The notes: generated by a model from the letters alone, not told the origin. A stretch of 33,033 nt of DNA from an uncultured Oscillospiraceae bacterium (GCA_910584605.1 CAJUAW010000014.1:1-33033); one strand, 5' to 3'; positions 23,858-31,211 are shown, counted from the stretch's first letter. Program-made: numbers and translations.

Positions 23858-24247
23858 ATGAGCATTGCAGGATTTCCCACCAGCAGCGACATTTATCTGG
23901 AGGTGGACGGCGTGCGGGTGGCGGTGGTGCAGAGCTATGCGGCCAAGACCACCAAGAGCAGTACGGCTGTGGAGGCCTTCGGGGAGGCGGAGCCAGTGGC
24001 CACCGTCCCCGGACAGGCCGCCCATGTGATCGAGCTGACCCGGCTGTACGCCACAGATGAGGCCATCCGAGACAACATCGATTTTTACTCCTTGACCGGC
24101 TTTTCGCTGGTCATCTGCAAGCCGGACAAGAAGATCATCTACTCCGACTGCCAGTGGAGCGCCATCCAGGAGAGCGCCAACATAGGCAGCATGGTGCTGG
24201 AGAAGGTTACCCTGGTGGCCTCCCGGCGCATTGAGACGGGGGCGTAA
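23858..24247 (+). CDS. Tail tube protein (XkdM-like)
   Basis: A 129-residue protein directly after the sheath gene, the standard order for contractile tails. It opens MSIAGFPTSSDIYLEVDGVR and has the beta-sandwich pattern of tube subunits, with DFYSLTGFSLVICKPDKKII and a last strand GSMVLEKVTLVASRRIETG. Hexamers would stack to form the inner tube, with length normally set by the tape measure. It has AGGAGG upstream. Family membership is by pattern and position. Confidence 0.8.
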   Translation: MSIAGFPTSSDIYLEVDGVRVAVVQSYAAKTTKSSTAVEAFGEAEPVATVPGQAAHVIELTRLYATDEAIRDNIDFYSLTGFSLVICKPDKKIIYSDCQWSAIQESANIGSMVLEKVTLVASRRIETGA

Positions 24248-24250
24248 GCG

Positions 24251-24892
24251 ATGGTCCTTTCGATGCTGGCCGGGCGGGACCGGATGCCGCTGGACAACGG
24301 CTTTGATCTGCGGCTGCTGTCGGCGCTGGAGGCGATTCAGGCCCGGCGGGAGGGGCTGGAGCTGGCGGCGGACGGACGGGAGCGGGCGCTGTGCTCCAAC
24401 GCCTGCCTGCTGGCCCGGGCGCTGGAGCGGACGGAGGATCAGATGCCGGTTTTTGCGGACGGCCGGGCGGTGCTGGCCGGACTGACAGCGGAGGAGATCG
24501 CCGCTCTGGCTGCCCGGTGGGCCGCCTTCAGCCGGGAGAACGATCCGGGGCTGGGCCTGCCGCAGGAGGAGCTGGAGCAGGTCAAGCAGGACCTGGCGGG
24601 CAACGCCGGAGAGCGGCTGCGCTGGCGGGTGCTGCGGCAGTTTGGCGCGCTGCCTACCGAGGAGCGGGCCAGGGCCATGAAGGGGCGGGACTACCTCTGG
24701 TGTCTGGCCAATACCATTCTGGACCGGGAGGAGCAGCTGGGGCGCTTATGCCCCAGCTGCCGCGCCCGGGCGCTGGAGGAGCGGTGCTCCAGGTGCGGAC
24801 GCCCTGCGACGGAGTGGGAGGAGGGGACGGACAACCCCACCTTTGATCCAACGCGCTTTGAGGAGCTGAGAGGAGGATGCGGCGTTGACTGA
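24251..24892 (+). CDS. Tail-assembly-chaperone-position protein with zinc ribbon
   Basis: A 213-residue protein in the slot between tube and tape measure, where tail assembly chaperones lie. Most of it is helical: EAIQARREGLEL near residues 27-38 and LTAEEIAALAARWAAFSREN at about 78-97. Residues 167-182 contain CPSC-X8-CSRC, a clear zinc-ribbon or knuckle motif, which is unusual for a tail chaperone. There is no sign of the programmed frameshift typical of many chaperone genes. The tail of the gene overlaps the next reading frame by 8 bp. Function is unknown beyond position. Confidence 0.55.
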   Translation: MVLSMLAGRDRMPLDNGFDLRLLSALEAIQARREGLELAADGRERALCSNACLLARALERTEDQMPVFADGRAVLAGLTAEEIAALAARWAAFSRENDPGLGLPQEELEQVKQDLAGNAGERLRWRVLRQFGALPTEERARAMKGRDYLWCLANTILDREEQLGRLCPSCRARALEERCSRCGRPATEWEEGTDNPTFDPTRFEELRGGCGVD

Positions 24893-25577
24893 TTACCTGG
24901 AGGAGCATCTGGAACGATCCGGTGCGCTCCTGAAGCAGGTGCGGAGGATGGAGCAAAGCCTGCCTGGACCGCCTGTTGAGGGGGAGCCGGAAGGGTCTGC
25001 CGGCGGCTCCGATCCCCTTGGGGCGGAGCGCGGCGCAGCTGAACTTGTATCCGAATCCGAGCGGGAGGTTGACGGCTTAAAAGAGAAGGTAGACCGGCTC
25101 GAAAAGGCGGTTGACAATGCGGGCCTGAACGAGGAGTTTCCAGAGGAACAGGCCGGGGACACCGGAGACTGGCAGAACGGCGGTGAGACTGCGGCCCAAG
25201 GGTTCCAGGAGGGGCCGGGAGCGGACCATCCGGAGCATGCCGGGGCTGCCGCCGTTCAGACAAACCAGGAGAAGGCGGAGCCGGGCGGGGTCCCTCTGCT
25301 GGAGCAGCTGGAGGAGCTGGACCGCGCTGCCGCCTCCTGGGCTGTGATGACCGCTGGGGAGGGGCGGCTGGAGCGGTTCCGCTGGGGGGGCGGGGAGAGG
25401 CAGAGCGGGTATCCGGTCTCGCTCGCCGGTCCCCGCAGCGCCGCCGTACCGGAGGAGGTCTGGAGCGGCGGAGGTCTGAGCGGTTCCGCCGGCGCGGAGC
25501 AGGAGTGGGCGGAGCGGGCCGACCGGGCCTTCCGCCGGGACAGCCGCCGCTATGACGGCGGCTTTTCTCTGTATTAG
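24885..25577 (+). CDS. Low-complexity protein in the tape-measure position
   Basis: A 230-residue protein between the chaperone-position gene and the LysM gene, where PBSX-like elements have a tape measure of 1,000 residues or more. No transmembrane or peptidase domain is seen. Residues 1-28 are helical. Residues 30-55 and 85-135 are rich in Gly, Glu, Pro and Ala. Residues 56-80 (SESEREVDGLKEKVDRLEKA) look like a coiled coil, and LLEQLEELDRAAASW forms another helix. The C-terminus ends RAFRRDSRRYDGGFSLY. The TTG start at 24885 lies eight bases after AGGAGG and no ATG is available. It could be a minimal tape measure, or a replacement for one; I do not recognise a family. Confidence 0.5.
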   Translation: MTDYLEEHLERSGALLKQVRRMEQSLPGPPVEGEPEGSAGGSDPLGAERGAAELVSESEREVDGLKEKVDRLEKAVDNAGLNEEFPEEQAGDTGDWQNGGETAAQGFQEGPGADHPEHAGAAAVQTNQEKAEPGGVPLLEQLEELDRAAASWAVMTAGEGRLERFRWGGGERQSGYPVSLAGPRSAAVPEEVWSGGGLSGSAGAEQEWAERADRAFRRDSRRYDGGFSLY

Positions 25578-25587
25578 GAGGTTGTAG

Positions 25588-26160
25588 ATGAATCTGACAC
25601 CGATGCGCTATAAGAGCTACACCTGGCCCCACAATCCGCGGGTCTACTCCATCGCGTTTCAGCGGCCGGTGGCGGTGCACAAGACGCCCTTTGGCCGCTA
25701 CCAGCTCCAGGACCTGGGGATGGGGCACCGGGTCATGGAGGGCGAGGGGGAGTTTGTGGGGACGGGGGCCTATGTGGAATTTCAGCGGCTGGCCAGCGTC
25801 TTCTACGAGGACGGGCCCGGCCTGCTGGTCCACCCTCTGTGGCAGGTGGCCAACGCCTATTTTGTCTCGCTCAGGGTGGAGCAGGCGCCCAGGCCGGACT
25901 ATGTGCGCTACTCCTTTACCTTCTGGGAGGAGTATGGGCTGTACAGCGGACTGGCGGTCCGCACCGGAGGGAGAGGCTCCCAGGCGGGGAGCGGGACGCA
26001 GTCCGGCAGTCAGGCGGTGTGTCACCGGGTGGTGCAGGGGGACACCCTGTGGGCGCTGGCCAGCCAGTACGGCGTGACGCTGGCGGAGCTGATCGCCCTC
26101 AATCCCCAGATCAAAAATCCCAACCTGATCCAAATCGGAGAGGAGGTACGGGTGCGGTGA
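25588..26160 (+). CDS. LysM-domain baseplate/hub protein (XkdP-like)
   Basis: A 190-residue protein with an N-terminal domain of about 130 residues (MNLTPMRYKSYTWPHNPRVY, then beta-rich), a Gly/Ser linker (about residues 131-143), and a C-terminal LysM domain at about 146-190 (HRVVQGDTLWALASQYGVTL, then IALNPQIKNPNLIQIGEEV). This arrangement is that of XkdP-type proteins, which sit between tape measure and hub in contractile tails and join them. LysM domains bind peptidoglycan-like glycans or act as structural linkers. Not a lysin: no hydrolase domain is present. AGGAGG precedes the ATG. Confidence 0.8.
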   Translation: MNLTPMRYKSYTWPHNPRVYSIAFQRPVAVHKTPFGRYQLQDLGMGHRVMEGEGEFVGTGAYVEFQRLASVFYEDGPGLLVHPLWQVANAYFVSLRVEQAPRPDYVRYSFTFWEEYGLYSGLAVRTGGRGSQAGSGTQSGSQAVCHRVVQGDTLWALASQYGVTLAELIALNPQIKNPNLIQIGEEVRVR

Positions 26161-27107
26161 CAGCCTGTGTGATTGGCGCGGATCAGACGCGCTGGACGCT
26201 GCCCAAGCTGCTGGCCTGGCGGCTGGAGTACACCGCCGGGGTGCCCTGTGACAGCTTTTGGGTGCGGTGCGCCTGGGATGCGGACAACACCGCCAGGCCG
26301 GAGGACTGGGTGCGCTTTGAGGCTGAGTATGAGGGCGAGCGGGTGTTCACCGGCGTGGTGGATGAGTGCGAGGTGAGCATCACCGCCCAGGGACGGGTGC
26401 TGGAGGTGTCCGGACGGGGGATGGCGGCCCTCCTGCTGGACAACGAGGCCCTGGGGCAGGACTACCAGATTGCCACCCAGAAGGATATCGTCCGGGACCA
26501 CGTGCGGCCCTACGGAATCTCGGTGGCTTCAGGGACCGAGCTCCGGGCGGTTTCTCAGTTTTCTGTCTCCACCGGGAGCAGCGAGTGGTCGGTGGTCTAT
26601 GAGTTTGCCCGCTACTACGGAGGGGTCGCGCCCAGGTTTGACCGGGAGGGCCGGCTGGTGCTGGCCGGGTGGGACGACAGGACGGAGCGGCTGGTGGACG
26701 ACAGCGCGCCTCTGATCTCACTGATACGCCGGGACCGGCGGTACGGAGTGCTGTCTCAGGTGCTGGTGCGGGACCGGTGGAGCGGAATGGTGGAGACGCT
26801 GGACAACAGGGAGTTTACCGCCGCCGGAGGTCAGGCCCGGCGGATCATTACCATGCCGGAGCGGAGCACGTACAAGGACATGCGCTACAGCGGGGCGTTT
26901 CAGCTGGACAAATCCGCCTCGGAGTGGAAGCGCATGGAGGTGACCGTGGGACAGCCCTTCTGCGTCTGGCCGGGGGAGCTGGTGACGGTCCGCCGCAGCG
27001 GACTGGACTGGAACGGCCAGTACCGGGCGGTGGAGGTGACCGTGGGGATGGACATGGGCGGGCGCTGGAGCAGGATGGTGCTGGCGCCCCCTGATTTTAC
27101 AGTTTGA
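26157..27107 (+). CDS. Baseplate hub protein (XkdQ/gpD-like)
   Basis: A 316-residue protein following the LysM gene, matching the place and length of XkdQ-type hub proteins, the gp27/gpD equivalent at the tail tip. It is beta-rich throughout; the first half contains PEDWVRFEAEYEGERVFTGV and VLEVSGRGMAALLLDNEALG, the latter typical of hub proteins. The C-terminal third has WPGELVTVRRSGLDWNGQYR and ends in strands around VTVGMDMGGRWSRMVL. GTG 26157 overlaps the preceding stop (GTGA) and has AGGAGG upstream. Confidence 0.75.
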   Translation: MTACVIGADQTRWTLPKLLAWRLEYTAGVPCDSFWVRCAWDADNTARPEDWVRFEAEYEGERVFTGVVDECEVSITAQGRVLEVSGRGMAALLLDNEALGQDYQIATQKDIVRDHVRPYGISVASGTELRAVSQFSVSTGSSEWSVVYEFARYYGGVAPRFDREGRLVLAGWDDRTERLVDDSAPLISLIRRDRRYGVLSQVLVRDRWSGMVETLDNREFTAAGGQARRIITMPERSTYKDMRYSGAFQLDKSASEWKRMEVTVGQPFCVWPGELVTVRRSGLDWNGQYRAVEVTVGMDMGGRWSRMVLAPPDFTV

Positions 27108-27117
27108 GGTGAGAAGG

Positions 27118-27579
27118 ATGTGGACATCAGAACGAACTCGAAACCTTCCGGTGCGGGAGGCGGCGGCTGAGGTGGGCACTGTCACCCTGGGGGGCGACCC
27201 TGCCGGGGTGAGCCTGGGCGGGGAACGGCGCTGGATCAATGTGTACGGCCCCGGCGGCTACAGCTGGCGGCCCACCTCCGGGGACAAGGTGATGGTGCTC
27301 AAGGCCGGAGCGGAGGGGGAATCCCCCTGTATCCTGGGCACCACCCAGGAGGCGGAGGACCTGAAGCCCGGCGAGATCCGGCTGACTGGCGTGGACTGCG
27401 ACCTCTTCCTGGGACAGGGGCAGGTGGCCATGACCAGCGGAAAGAGCTCCATGTCGCTGGGCAGAGACGGCGTGGAGATGACCGGCGGCGTGTCCGTCAA
27501 CGGCCAGCGGCTGGAGGACATGGTGCGGGAGCTGGCCCGGGAGGCGGCCCTGGCGGCCGTCAGCCAGCTGCTGGGTTAG
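27118..27579 (+). CDS. Baseplate spike / gpV-like OB-fold protein
   Basis: A 153-residue protein that fits a small tail spike: an OB-like beta-barrel (RRWINVYGPGGYSWRPTSGD, then KVMVLKAGAEGESPCILG) followed by short repeating strands (EIRLTGVDCDLFLGQGQVAM, then SGKSSMSLGRDGVEMTGGVS) that could form a trimeric beta-helix needle. The C-terminus is a helix. This is the gpV/Phage_spike style of organisation. No metal-binding HxH tip motif was seen. I chose ATG at 27118 with GAGGTGAG upstream; a GTG nine bases earlier is possible. Confidence 0.65.
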   Translation: MWTSERTRNLPVREAAAEVGTVTLGGDPAGVSLGGERRWINVYGPGGYSWRPTSGDKVMVLKAGAEGESPCILGTTQEAEDLKPGEIRLTGVDCDLFLGQGQVAMTSGKSSMSLGRDGVEMTGGVSVNGQRLEDMVRELAREAALAAVSQLLG

Positions 27580-27591
27580 AGGAGGAACGCC

Positions 27592-27981
27592 ATGGAGTGG
27601 AAGCTTATAGATGGGGACTATGTCCCCGACGGAACAGGGAGCCTCACCGCGCTGACGGGAGGGGAGGAGGTGCTGGCCCGGGTGCTTTACCGCCTCACCG
27701 CCCGGCGGGGGGCGTTTCCCTTTCTGCCCGAGCTGGGCAGCCGGCTGTATCAGCTGGGCCGGGAAAAGCCCTCCGCCCGCCAGGCGCTGGCCGCGCAGTA
27801 TGTGACCGAGGCCCTGCGGGAGGAGGCGGATCTGGCTGTACAGCTGGTGGAGCTGACCCAGGTGGAGGAGCAGGGGGCGCTCACTGTCTGGCTGACCTGG
27901 CAGGGGGAGGAATTGACCGTCCAGCTGCCCCTTGCGGCGGCTGGACGGTCAGAAGGAGGGGGAAGGTATGAAGACCATTGA
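27592..27981 (+). CDS. Baseplate gp25/gpW-like wedge protein
   Basis: A 129-residue protein between spike and baseplate J genes, the usual place for the gp25-like (XkdS, DUF2634) wedge subunit. Family features: a central SLTALTGGEEVLARVLYRLT segment, the LPELGSRLYQLGREKPSARQ stretch containing a conserved GSRLY-like turn, and a C-terminal strand pair. gp25-like subunits nucleate the sheath on the baseplate. AGGAGGAAC lies before ATG 27592. The 3' end overlaps the next gene by 14 bp. Confidence 0.8.
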   Translation: MEWKLIDGDYVPDGTGSLTALTGGEEVLARVLYRLTARRGAFPFLPELGSRLYQLGREKPSARQALAAQYVTEALREEADLAVQLVELTQVEEQGALTVWLTWQGEELTVQLPLAAAGRSEGGGRYEDH

Positions 27982-29023
27982 CGAAATTTATCAGGAGATG
28001 CTGGTCTGCTTTGGGGAGCAGACCGGGCTGGAACCCCGGGAGGGGTGCGACCTGTCCGCCCGGCTGTACGCGCTGGCGGCCCAGGTCTACTCCCTGTATG
28101 TGCAGGCGGACTGGGTGGTGCGGCAGGCGTTTCCCCAGACTGCGGAGGGGGAGTATCTGGACGCCCACGCCCAGCTGCGGGGGCTGGAGCGCAAGCCGGC
28201 GGTGACTGCGGAGGGGACCGTCCGGTTTGCGGCGGGAGAGGTCTCGGACGCCCCCAGGGAGATCCCCCAGGGGACGGTCTGCATGACGGCGGGGCTTGTC
28301 CGGTTTGAGACCACAGAACCCGCCGCGATCCCGGCGGGACAGCTGACGGCAGATGTGCCCGTCCAGGCGCTGGAGCCGGGAAAGCTGGGCAATGTGTCCG
28401 CCAGAGCCATTGTGTCCATGGCGGTGGCGCCCATCGGCGTTTCCGCCTGCACCAATCCGGAGCCCTGCGCCGGAGGGGCGGACGGCGAGACCGATGAGGA
28501 GCTGCGCGTCCGGGTGCTGGAGACCTTCAAGCGCCTGCCCAACGGCGCCAACAGCGCCTTCTACCAGCAGGGGGCGCTGTCCTTCGACCAGGTGGCGGCT
28601 GCGGCGGTGATCCCCCGGCCCAGGGGAGTGGGGTCGGTGGATATCGTCCCCGCCACCCTGGCCGGACTGCCCGGTCAGGAGCTGCTGAAGGAGCTGACGG
28701 ATTACTTTGAGGCGCGGCGGGAGATCGCCGTGGACCTGCAGGTACGGGCTCCGGAGACGGTGACGGTGAATATCGCCGTGGCAGTGGAGGCGGAAGAGGG
28801 CCGAAACAGCGCGGAGGTGCTGGGCCGGGTGGAGGAGGCCGTCCGGGGCTGGTTTAACGGCAGGCTGCTGGGCCAGCGCATCCTCCGGGCCAGACTGGGG
28901 GAGATTATCTACCACTGTGAAGGTGTGGCCAACTATTCCATCACCACTCCGGCGGCGGATGTGGCAGTCAGGGAGGACCAGCTGCCCCTGCTGGGCACGC
29001 TGCGGGTGGAGGCGAAGGTATGA
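27968..29023 (+). CDS. Baseplate J-like protein (XkdT/gp47)
   Basis: A wedge protein of the contractile-tail baseplate, 351 residues as usual. The start is MKTIDEIYQEMLVCFGEQTG and the next segment carries EGCDLSARLYALAAQVYSLY, typical of baseplate J. The middle contains GADGETDEELRVRVLETFK-like sequence (here GGADGETDEELRVRVLETFK), a hallmark of the family, then PRPRGVGSVDIV and a C-terminal domain ending in RVEAKV. ATG 27968 has GGAGGGGGAAGG upstream; an in-frame extension into the previous gene is rejected. Confidence 0.92.
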   Translation: MKTIDEIYQEMLVCFGEQTGLEPREGCDLSARLYALAAQVYSLYVQADWVVRQAFPQTAEGEYLDAHAQLRGLERKPAVTAEGTVRFAAGEVSDAPREIPQGTVCMTAGLVRFETTEPAAIPAGQLTADVPVQALEPGKLGNVSARAIVSMAVAPIGVSACTNPEPCAGGADGETDEELRVRVLETFKRLPNGANSAFYQQGALSFDQVAAAAVIPRPRGVGSVDIVPATLAGLPGQELLKELTDYFEARREIAVDLQVRAPETVTVNIAVAVEAEEGRNSAEVLGRVEEAVRGWFNGRLLGQRILRARLGEIIYHCEGVANYSITTPAADVAVREDQLPLLGTLRVEAKV

Positions 29024-29589
29024 AGCACGCCCAATGCATGCGGGACCTGCTGCGTCCCCTGGGAATCTACAGACTGGATGCGCCCTTCAACGGCGGAGAG
29101 CTGGATGTACAGGGCGAAGAGCTGGACAAGGTGATGGCCTGGTTGGAGGAGGTCCAGCGAGAGAACTCTCTGACCACGGCGGAGGACTGGGGGCTGGAGA
29201 ACATCGCCCGGCTGTTTGTCCGCCGTCCGGTGGCGGACCAGCCCAGAAAGCTGGCCGCCGCCTTGGCCGCCCTGCTGCGCATCGGCGGGGACAGCTTTAC
29301 TCTGGGGGCCATCAACGACACCATCACCGGCTGCGGCGTCCCCGCGGTGGTGAAGGAGCGGGGGAAGGGAGAGGTGTCCGTCTCCTTCCCCGGCGTGGCC
29401 GGGGAGCCGGCCAACTTTGAGGAGCTGAAAAAGATCATTGAGGATATCCTGCCCACCCACCTGGGGATCGAGTATGACTTCTGGTACCTGACATGGGAGG
29501 AGCTGGAGGCCAACTTCCACAGCTGGCAGGAGATCGAGGACCTGGAGCTGTCCTGGACCCGGCTGGAGACCTTTGTGGAGTATCTGTAG
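29020..29589 (+). CDS. YmfQ/XkdU-like baseplate protein (DUF2313-type)
   Basis: A 189-residue protein following baseplate J with a 4-bp overlap, matching YmfQ/XkdU (gpI-like wedge) in position, length and style. The start MKHAQCMRDLLRPLGIYRLD is typical. The middle has helices (EELDKVMAWLEEVQRENSLT) and LRIGGDSFTLGAINDTITGC. The C-terminus reads HLGIEYDFWYLTWEELEANF. It is full length, yet it is the last gene of the cassette; in most phages tail fibre genes come next. Its stop codon is 2 bp from the stop of spmB on the other strand. Confidence 0.8.
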   Translation: MKHAQCMRDLLRPLGIYRLDAPFNGGELDVQGEELDKVMAWLEEVQRENSLTTAEDWGLENIARLFVRRPVADQPRKLAAALAALLRIGGDSFTLGAINDTITGCGVPAVVKERGKGEVSVSFPGVAGEPANFEELKKIIEDILPTHLGIEYDFWYLTWEELEANFHSWQEIEDLELSWTRLETFVEYL

Positions 29590-29591
29590 CA

Positions 29592-30113
29592 TCACCCGAA
29601 GCAGATCCGGACCGCCCAGGCGGCGGCGAGAAAGCCGGTGAGGTCGGCGCACAGAGCGGCGGGGACGGCGTAGCGGGTTTTGGTGATGCCCACCGCGCCG
29701 AAGTAGACAGCGATGGTGTAGAAGGTGGTCTCGGTGGAGCCCAGCATGACGGCGGCGGTGCGGCCCAGGGTGGAGTCGGGGCCGTAGGTGGAGATGAGCT
29801 CCGCCCCTACCCCTAAAGCGGCGGAGCCGCTGATGGGCCGCACCAGCATCAGGGGCAGCAGCTCCGAGGGCAGGCCCAGCCGGTCCAGGAGGGGGGCCAG
29901 GGCCTGAGCCAGCAGCTCCAGCGCGCCCGAGGCCCGGAGCATATACACCGCCGTCATCAGCCCGATGAGAGCGGGGACGATGCGCAGCAGAGTGTCCAGC
30001 CCTGAGCCCGCTCCCTGGACCAGGGCGGAGTAGACGTCGACCCGGCGGCCGGCGGCGTAGACGGCGATGGCCCCGATGGTCAGGGGGACCAGCATGGTGA
30101 ACAAGAGATCCAT
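29592..30113 (-). CDS. spmB: Spore maturation protein B
   Basis: Membrane protein of the nucleoside-transporter-like Gate family; SpmA and SpmB are needed for full dehydration of the spore core in Bacillus. The 173-residue protein is hydrophobic with about four to five membrane segments. Characteristic stretches are VPLTIGAIAVYAAGRRVDVY (near 10-29), LMLVRPISGSAALGVGAELI and MLGSTETTFYTIAVYFGAVG. ATG 30113 has GGAGGG seven bases upstream, and the spmA stop is 2 bp before it, so the two are one operon. It converges on the phage cassette with no terminator between. Confidence 0.93.
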   Translation of the reverse strand: MDLLFTMLVPLTIGAIAVYAAGRRVDVYSALVQGAGSGLDTLLRIVPALIGLMTAVYMLRASGALELLAQALAPLLDRLGLPSELLPLMLVRPISGSAALGVGAELISTYGPDSTLGRTAAVMLGSTETTFYTIAVYFGAVGITKTRYAVPAALCADLTGFLAAAWAVRICFG

Positions 30114-30115
30114 GG

Positions 30116-30694
30116 TTAATCCCTCCAGACTTTGGAAAACAGCTTGCAGGCGGCAATTCCAACCCCCACGGACAGAGCGGAGGCCAGCCAGACGGCGGGG
30201 AGGATGTCGAAGGGGGTCTGACAGCCCTCTGCCGCCCGGACGGAGGCCACCGTGGTGGGGATGAGCTGGATGGAGGCGGTGTTGCATACTACCAGCATGC
30301 ACAGGCTGTCAGAGGCCGTGCCGGGGCTGGACCGGGCCAGACGGCGTGCGGCCTCCAGGCCCAGAGGGGTGGCGGCGCTGCCCAGCCCCAGCAGGTTGGC
30401 GGACACGTTGGCGGAGATGCTGTCCATGGCCTCCCGGTCCCGGGCCGCCTGGGGAAACAGCTGGCGCAGGATGGGGGACAGCAGCCGGGACAGCTGATCG
30501 GCCAGCCCGGACTGGCGCATCACCTCCATCACGCCGGTCCACAGGCACAGCATCCCCGCGATGGACAGCGCCAGCTGCACCGCCGCCGAGGTGCCCTCCA
30601 CCGCCGCGGCCGCTACCTCGGGCCCGCGCCCGGTGGCCAATCCGCACAGAATGGAAAGCACCACCATCCCGGTCCAGATTACAGTCATTGTCAA
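30116..30694 (-). CDS. spmA: Spore maturation protein A
   Basis: Partner of SpmB in spore-core dehydration, a multi-pass membrane protein of 192 residues, close to the usual 196. The family pattern is clear: WTGMVVLSILCGLATGRGPE near the start, ANVSANLLGLGSAATPLGLE in the middle, and LVVCNTASIQLIPTTVASVR near residue 145. The best start by ribosome-binding-site spacing is TTG at 30694 (GGGAGGGG about eight bases upstream); ATG at 30688, two codons later, is also possible. Expression from a mother-cell promoter is expected in Bacillus; I did not find a convincing sigma-E match here. Confidence 0.93.
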   Translation of the reverse strand: MTMTVIWTGMVVLSILCGLATGRGPEVAAAAVEGTSAAVQLALSIAGMLCLWTGVMEVMRQSGLADQLSRLLSPILRQLFPQAARDREAMDSISANVSANLLGLGSAATPLGLEAARRLARSSPGTASDSLCMLVVCNTASIQLIPTTVASVRAAEGCQTPFDILPAVWLASALSVGVGIAACKLFSKVWRD

Positions 30695-30845
30695 GGCCGA
30701 TCCCCTCCCTCTTGTCCCATCTATACGGAGGGAACTGGAAAATCATGTCTGCGGGAAAGGTGGAAATTTACAAAAAAATCCAGCCCATACCTTCTTTTCC
30801 ACAAAAATTCTACATTTTTCACCCTATTTTGCCCGATAGAAACAG

Positions 30846-30874
30846 TTGACATTGCATTTTTTTGCCGCTACAAT
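30846..30874 (+). promoter_or_regulatory. Sigma-A promoter of the AbrB-family gene
   Basis: Perfect -35 TTGACA (30846-30851), 17-bp spacer and TACAAT -10 (30869-30874, five of six matches). Among the strongest housekeeping promoters in the window; the AbrB-like regulator is therefore probably abundant in vegetative cells. Confidence 0.9.
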
Positions 30875-30890
30875 AGAAGAGAAAGATGTG

Positions 30891-30914
30891 CCGGAGCCAG
30901 GCCTTGGACTCCGG
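30891..30914 (+). promoter_or_regulatory. Leader hairpin of the AbrB-family mRNA
   Basis: CCGGAG (30891-30896) pairs with CTCCGG (30909-30914), with inner CCA/TGG pairing, about ten bases after the expected transcription start. It could stabilise the mRNA 5' end. The role is inference. Confidence 0.4.
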
Positions 30915-30946
30915 GTCCGTGTAACGATAACAAAGGAGGCAATTAC

Positions 30947-31198
30947 ATGAAATCCACTGGCATTGTCCGAAAGGTGGACGAACTGGGCCGCATCGTACTG
31001 CCCATCGAGCTGCGCCGTACTCTGGACATCGAGGAGAAGGATTCCTTGGAGATCTACATGGACGGTCCGTCCATCGTGCTGAAGAAATTTCAGCCAGCCT
31101 GCATCTTTTGCGATAACGAGAAGGATATCATTGAGTTCCGAGGGAAAAATATTTGTCCGAGATGCTTTCAGGAGATGAGCGCCTCCTTTCAAAAGTGA
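30947..31198 (+). CDS. AbrB/SpoVT-family transition regulator with zinc-ribbon-like tail
   Basis: Small DNA-binding regulator of the AbrB family, which controls the switch from growth to stationary phase and sporulation in Firmicutes. Residues 1-48 form the swapped-hairpin domain: MKSTGIVRKVDELGRIVLPI, then ELRRTLDIEEKDSLEIYMDG. Residues 52-73 carry CIFC-X14-CPRC, four cysteines that could bind one zinc ion; classical Bacillus AbrB has no such motif. Length is 83 residues. ATG 30947 has AAAGGAGG upstream, and the gene is a single-gene unit ended by a strong terminator. Its target genes are not visible. Confidence 0.92.
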   Translation: MKSTGIVRKVDELGRIVLPIELRRTLDIEEKDSLEIYMDGPSIVLKKFQPACIFCDNEKDIIEFRGKNICPRCFQEMSASFQK

Positions 31199-31211
31199 AT
31201 TGAGGATACAG

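Larger units (their letters stand above)
16976..29589 (+). mobile_element. Phage-derived head and contractile-tail cassette, probably domesticated or defective
   Basis: An uninterrupted run of 17 plus-strand genes with many 4-bp stop/start overlaps encodes a complete order of packaging, head, connector, contractile tail and baseplate proteins. It lacks recognisable integrase, repressor, replication, holin, endolysin and tail-fibre genes, and a long tape-measure gene. The frames are all open, and base composition resembles the host genes, which suggests long residence under selection. It lies between dacF and spmB. I saw no tRNA or direct repeats that would mark attachment sites. A PBSX-like or gene-transfer-agent-like element fits best; a remnant of a larger prophage is the alternative. 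Confidence 0.8.

Noticed and set aside
25588..26160. The LysM gene as a phage endolysin
   Set aside because: Only a LysM domain and an XkdP-like N-terminal domain are present; no amidase, muramidase or peptidase motif is seen.
16753..29640. Attachment-site direct repeats flanking the phage cassette
   Set aside because: I compared the sequences around 16900-16975 and 29580-29640 by eye and found no shared stretch long enough to support one.
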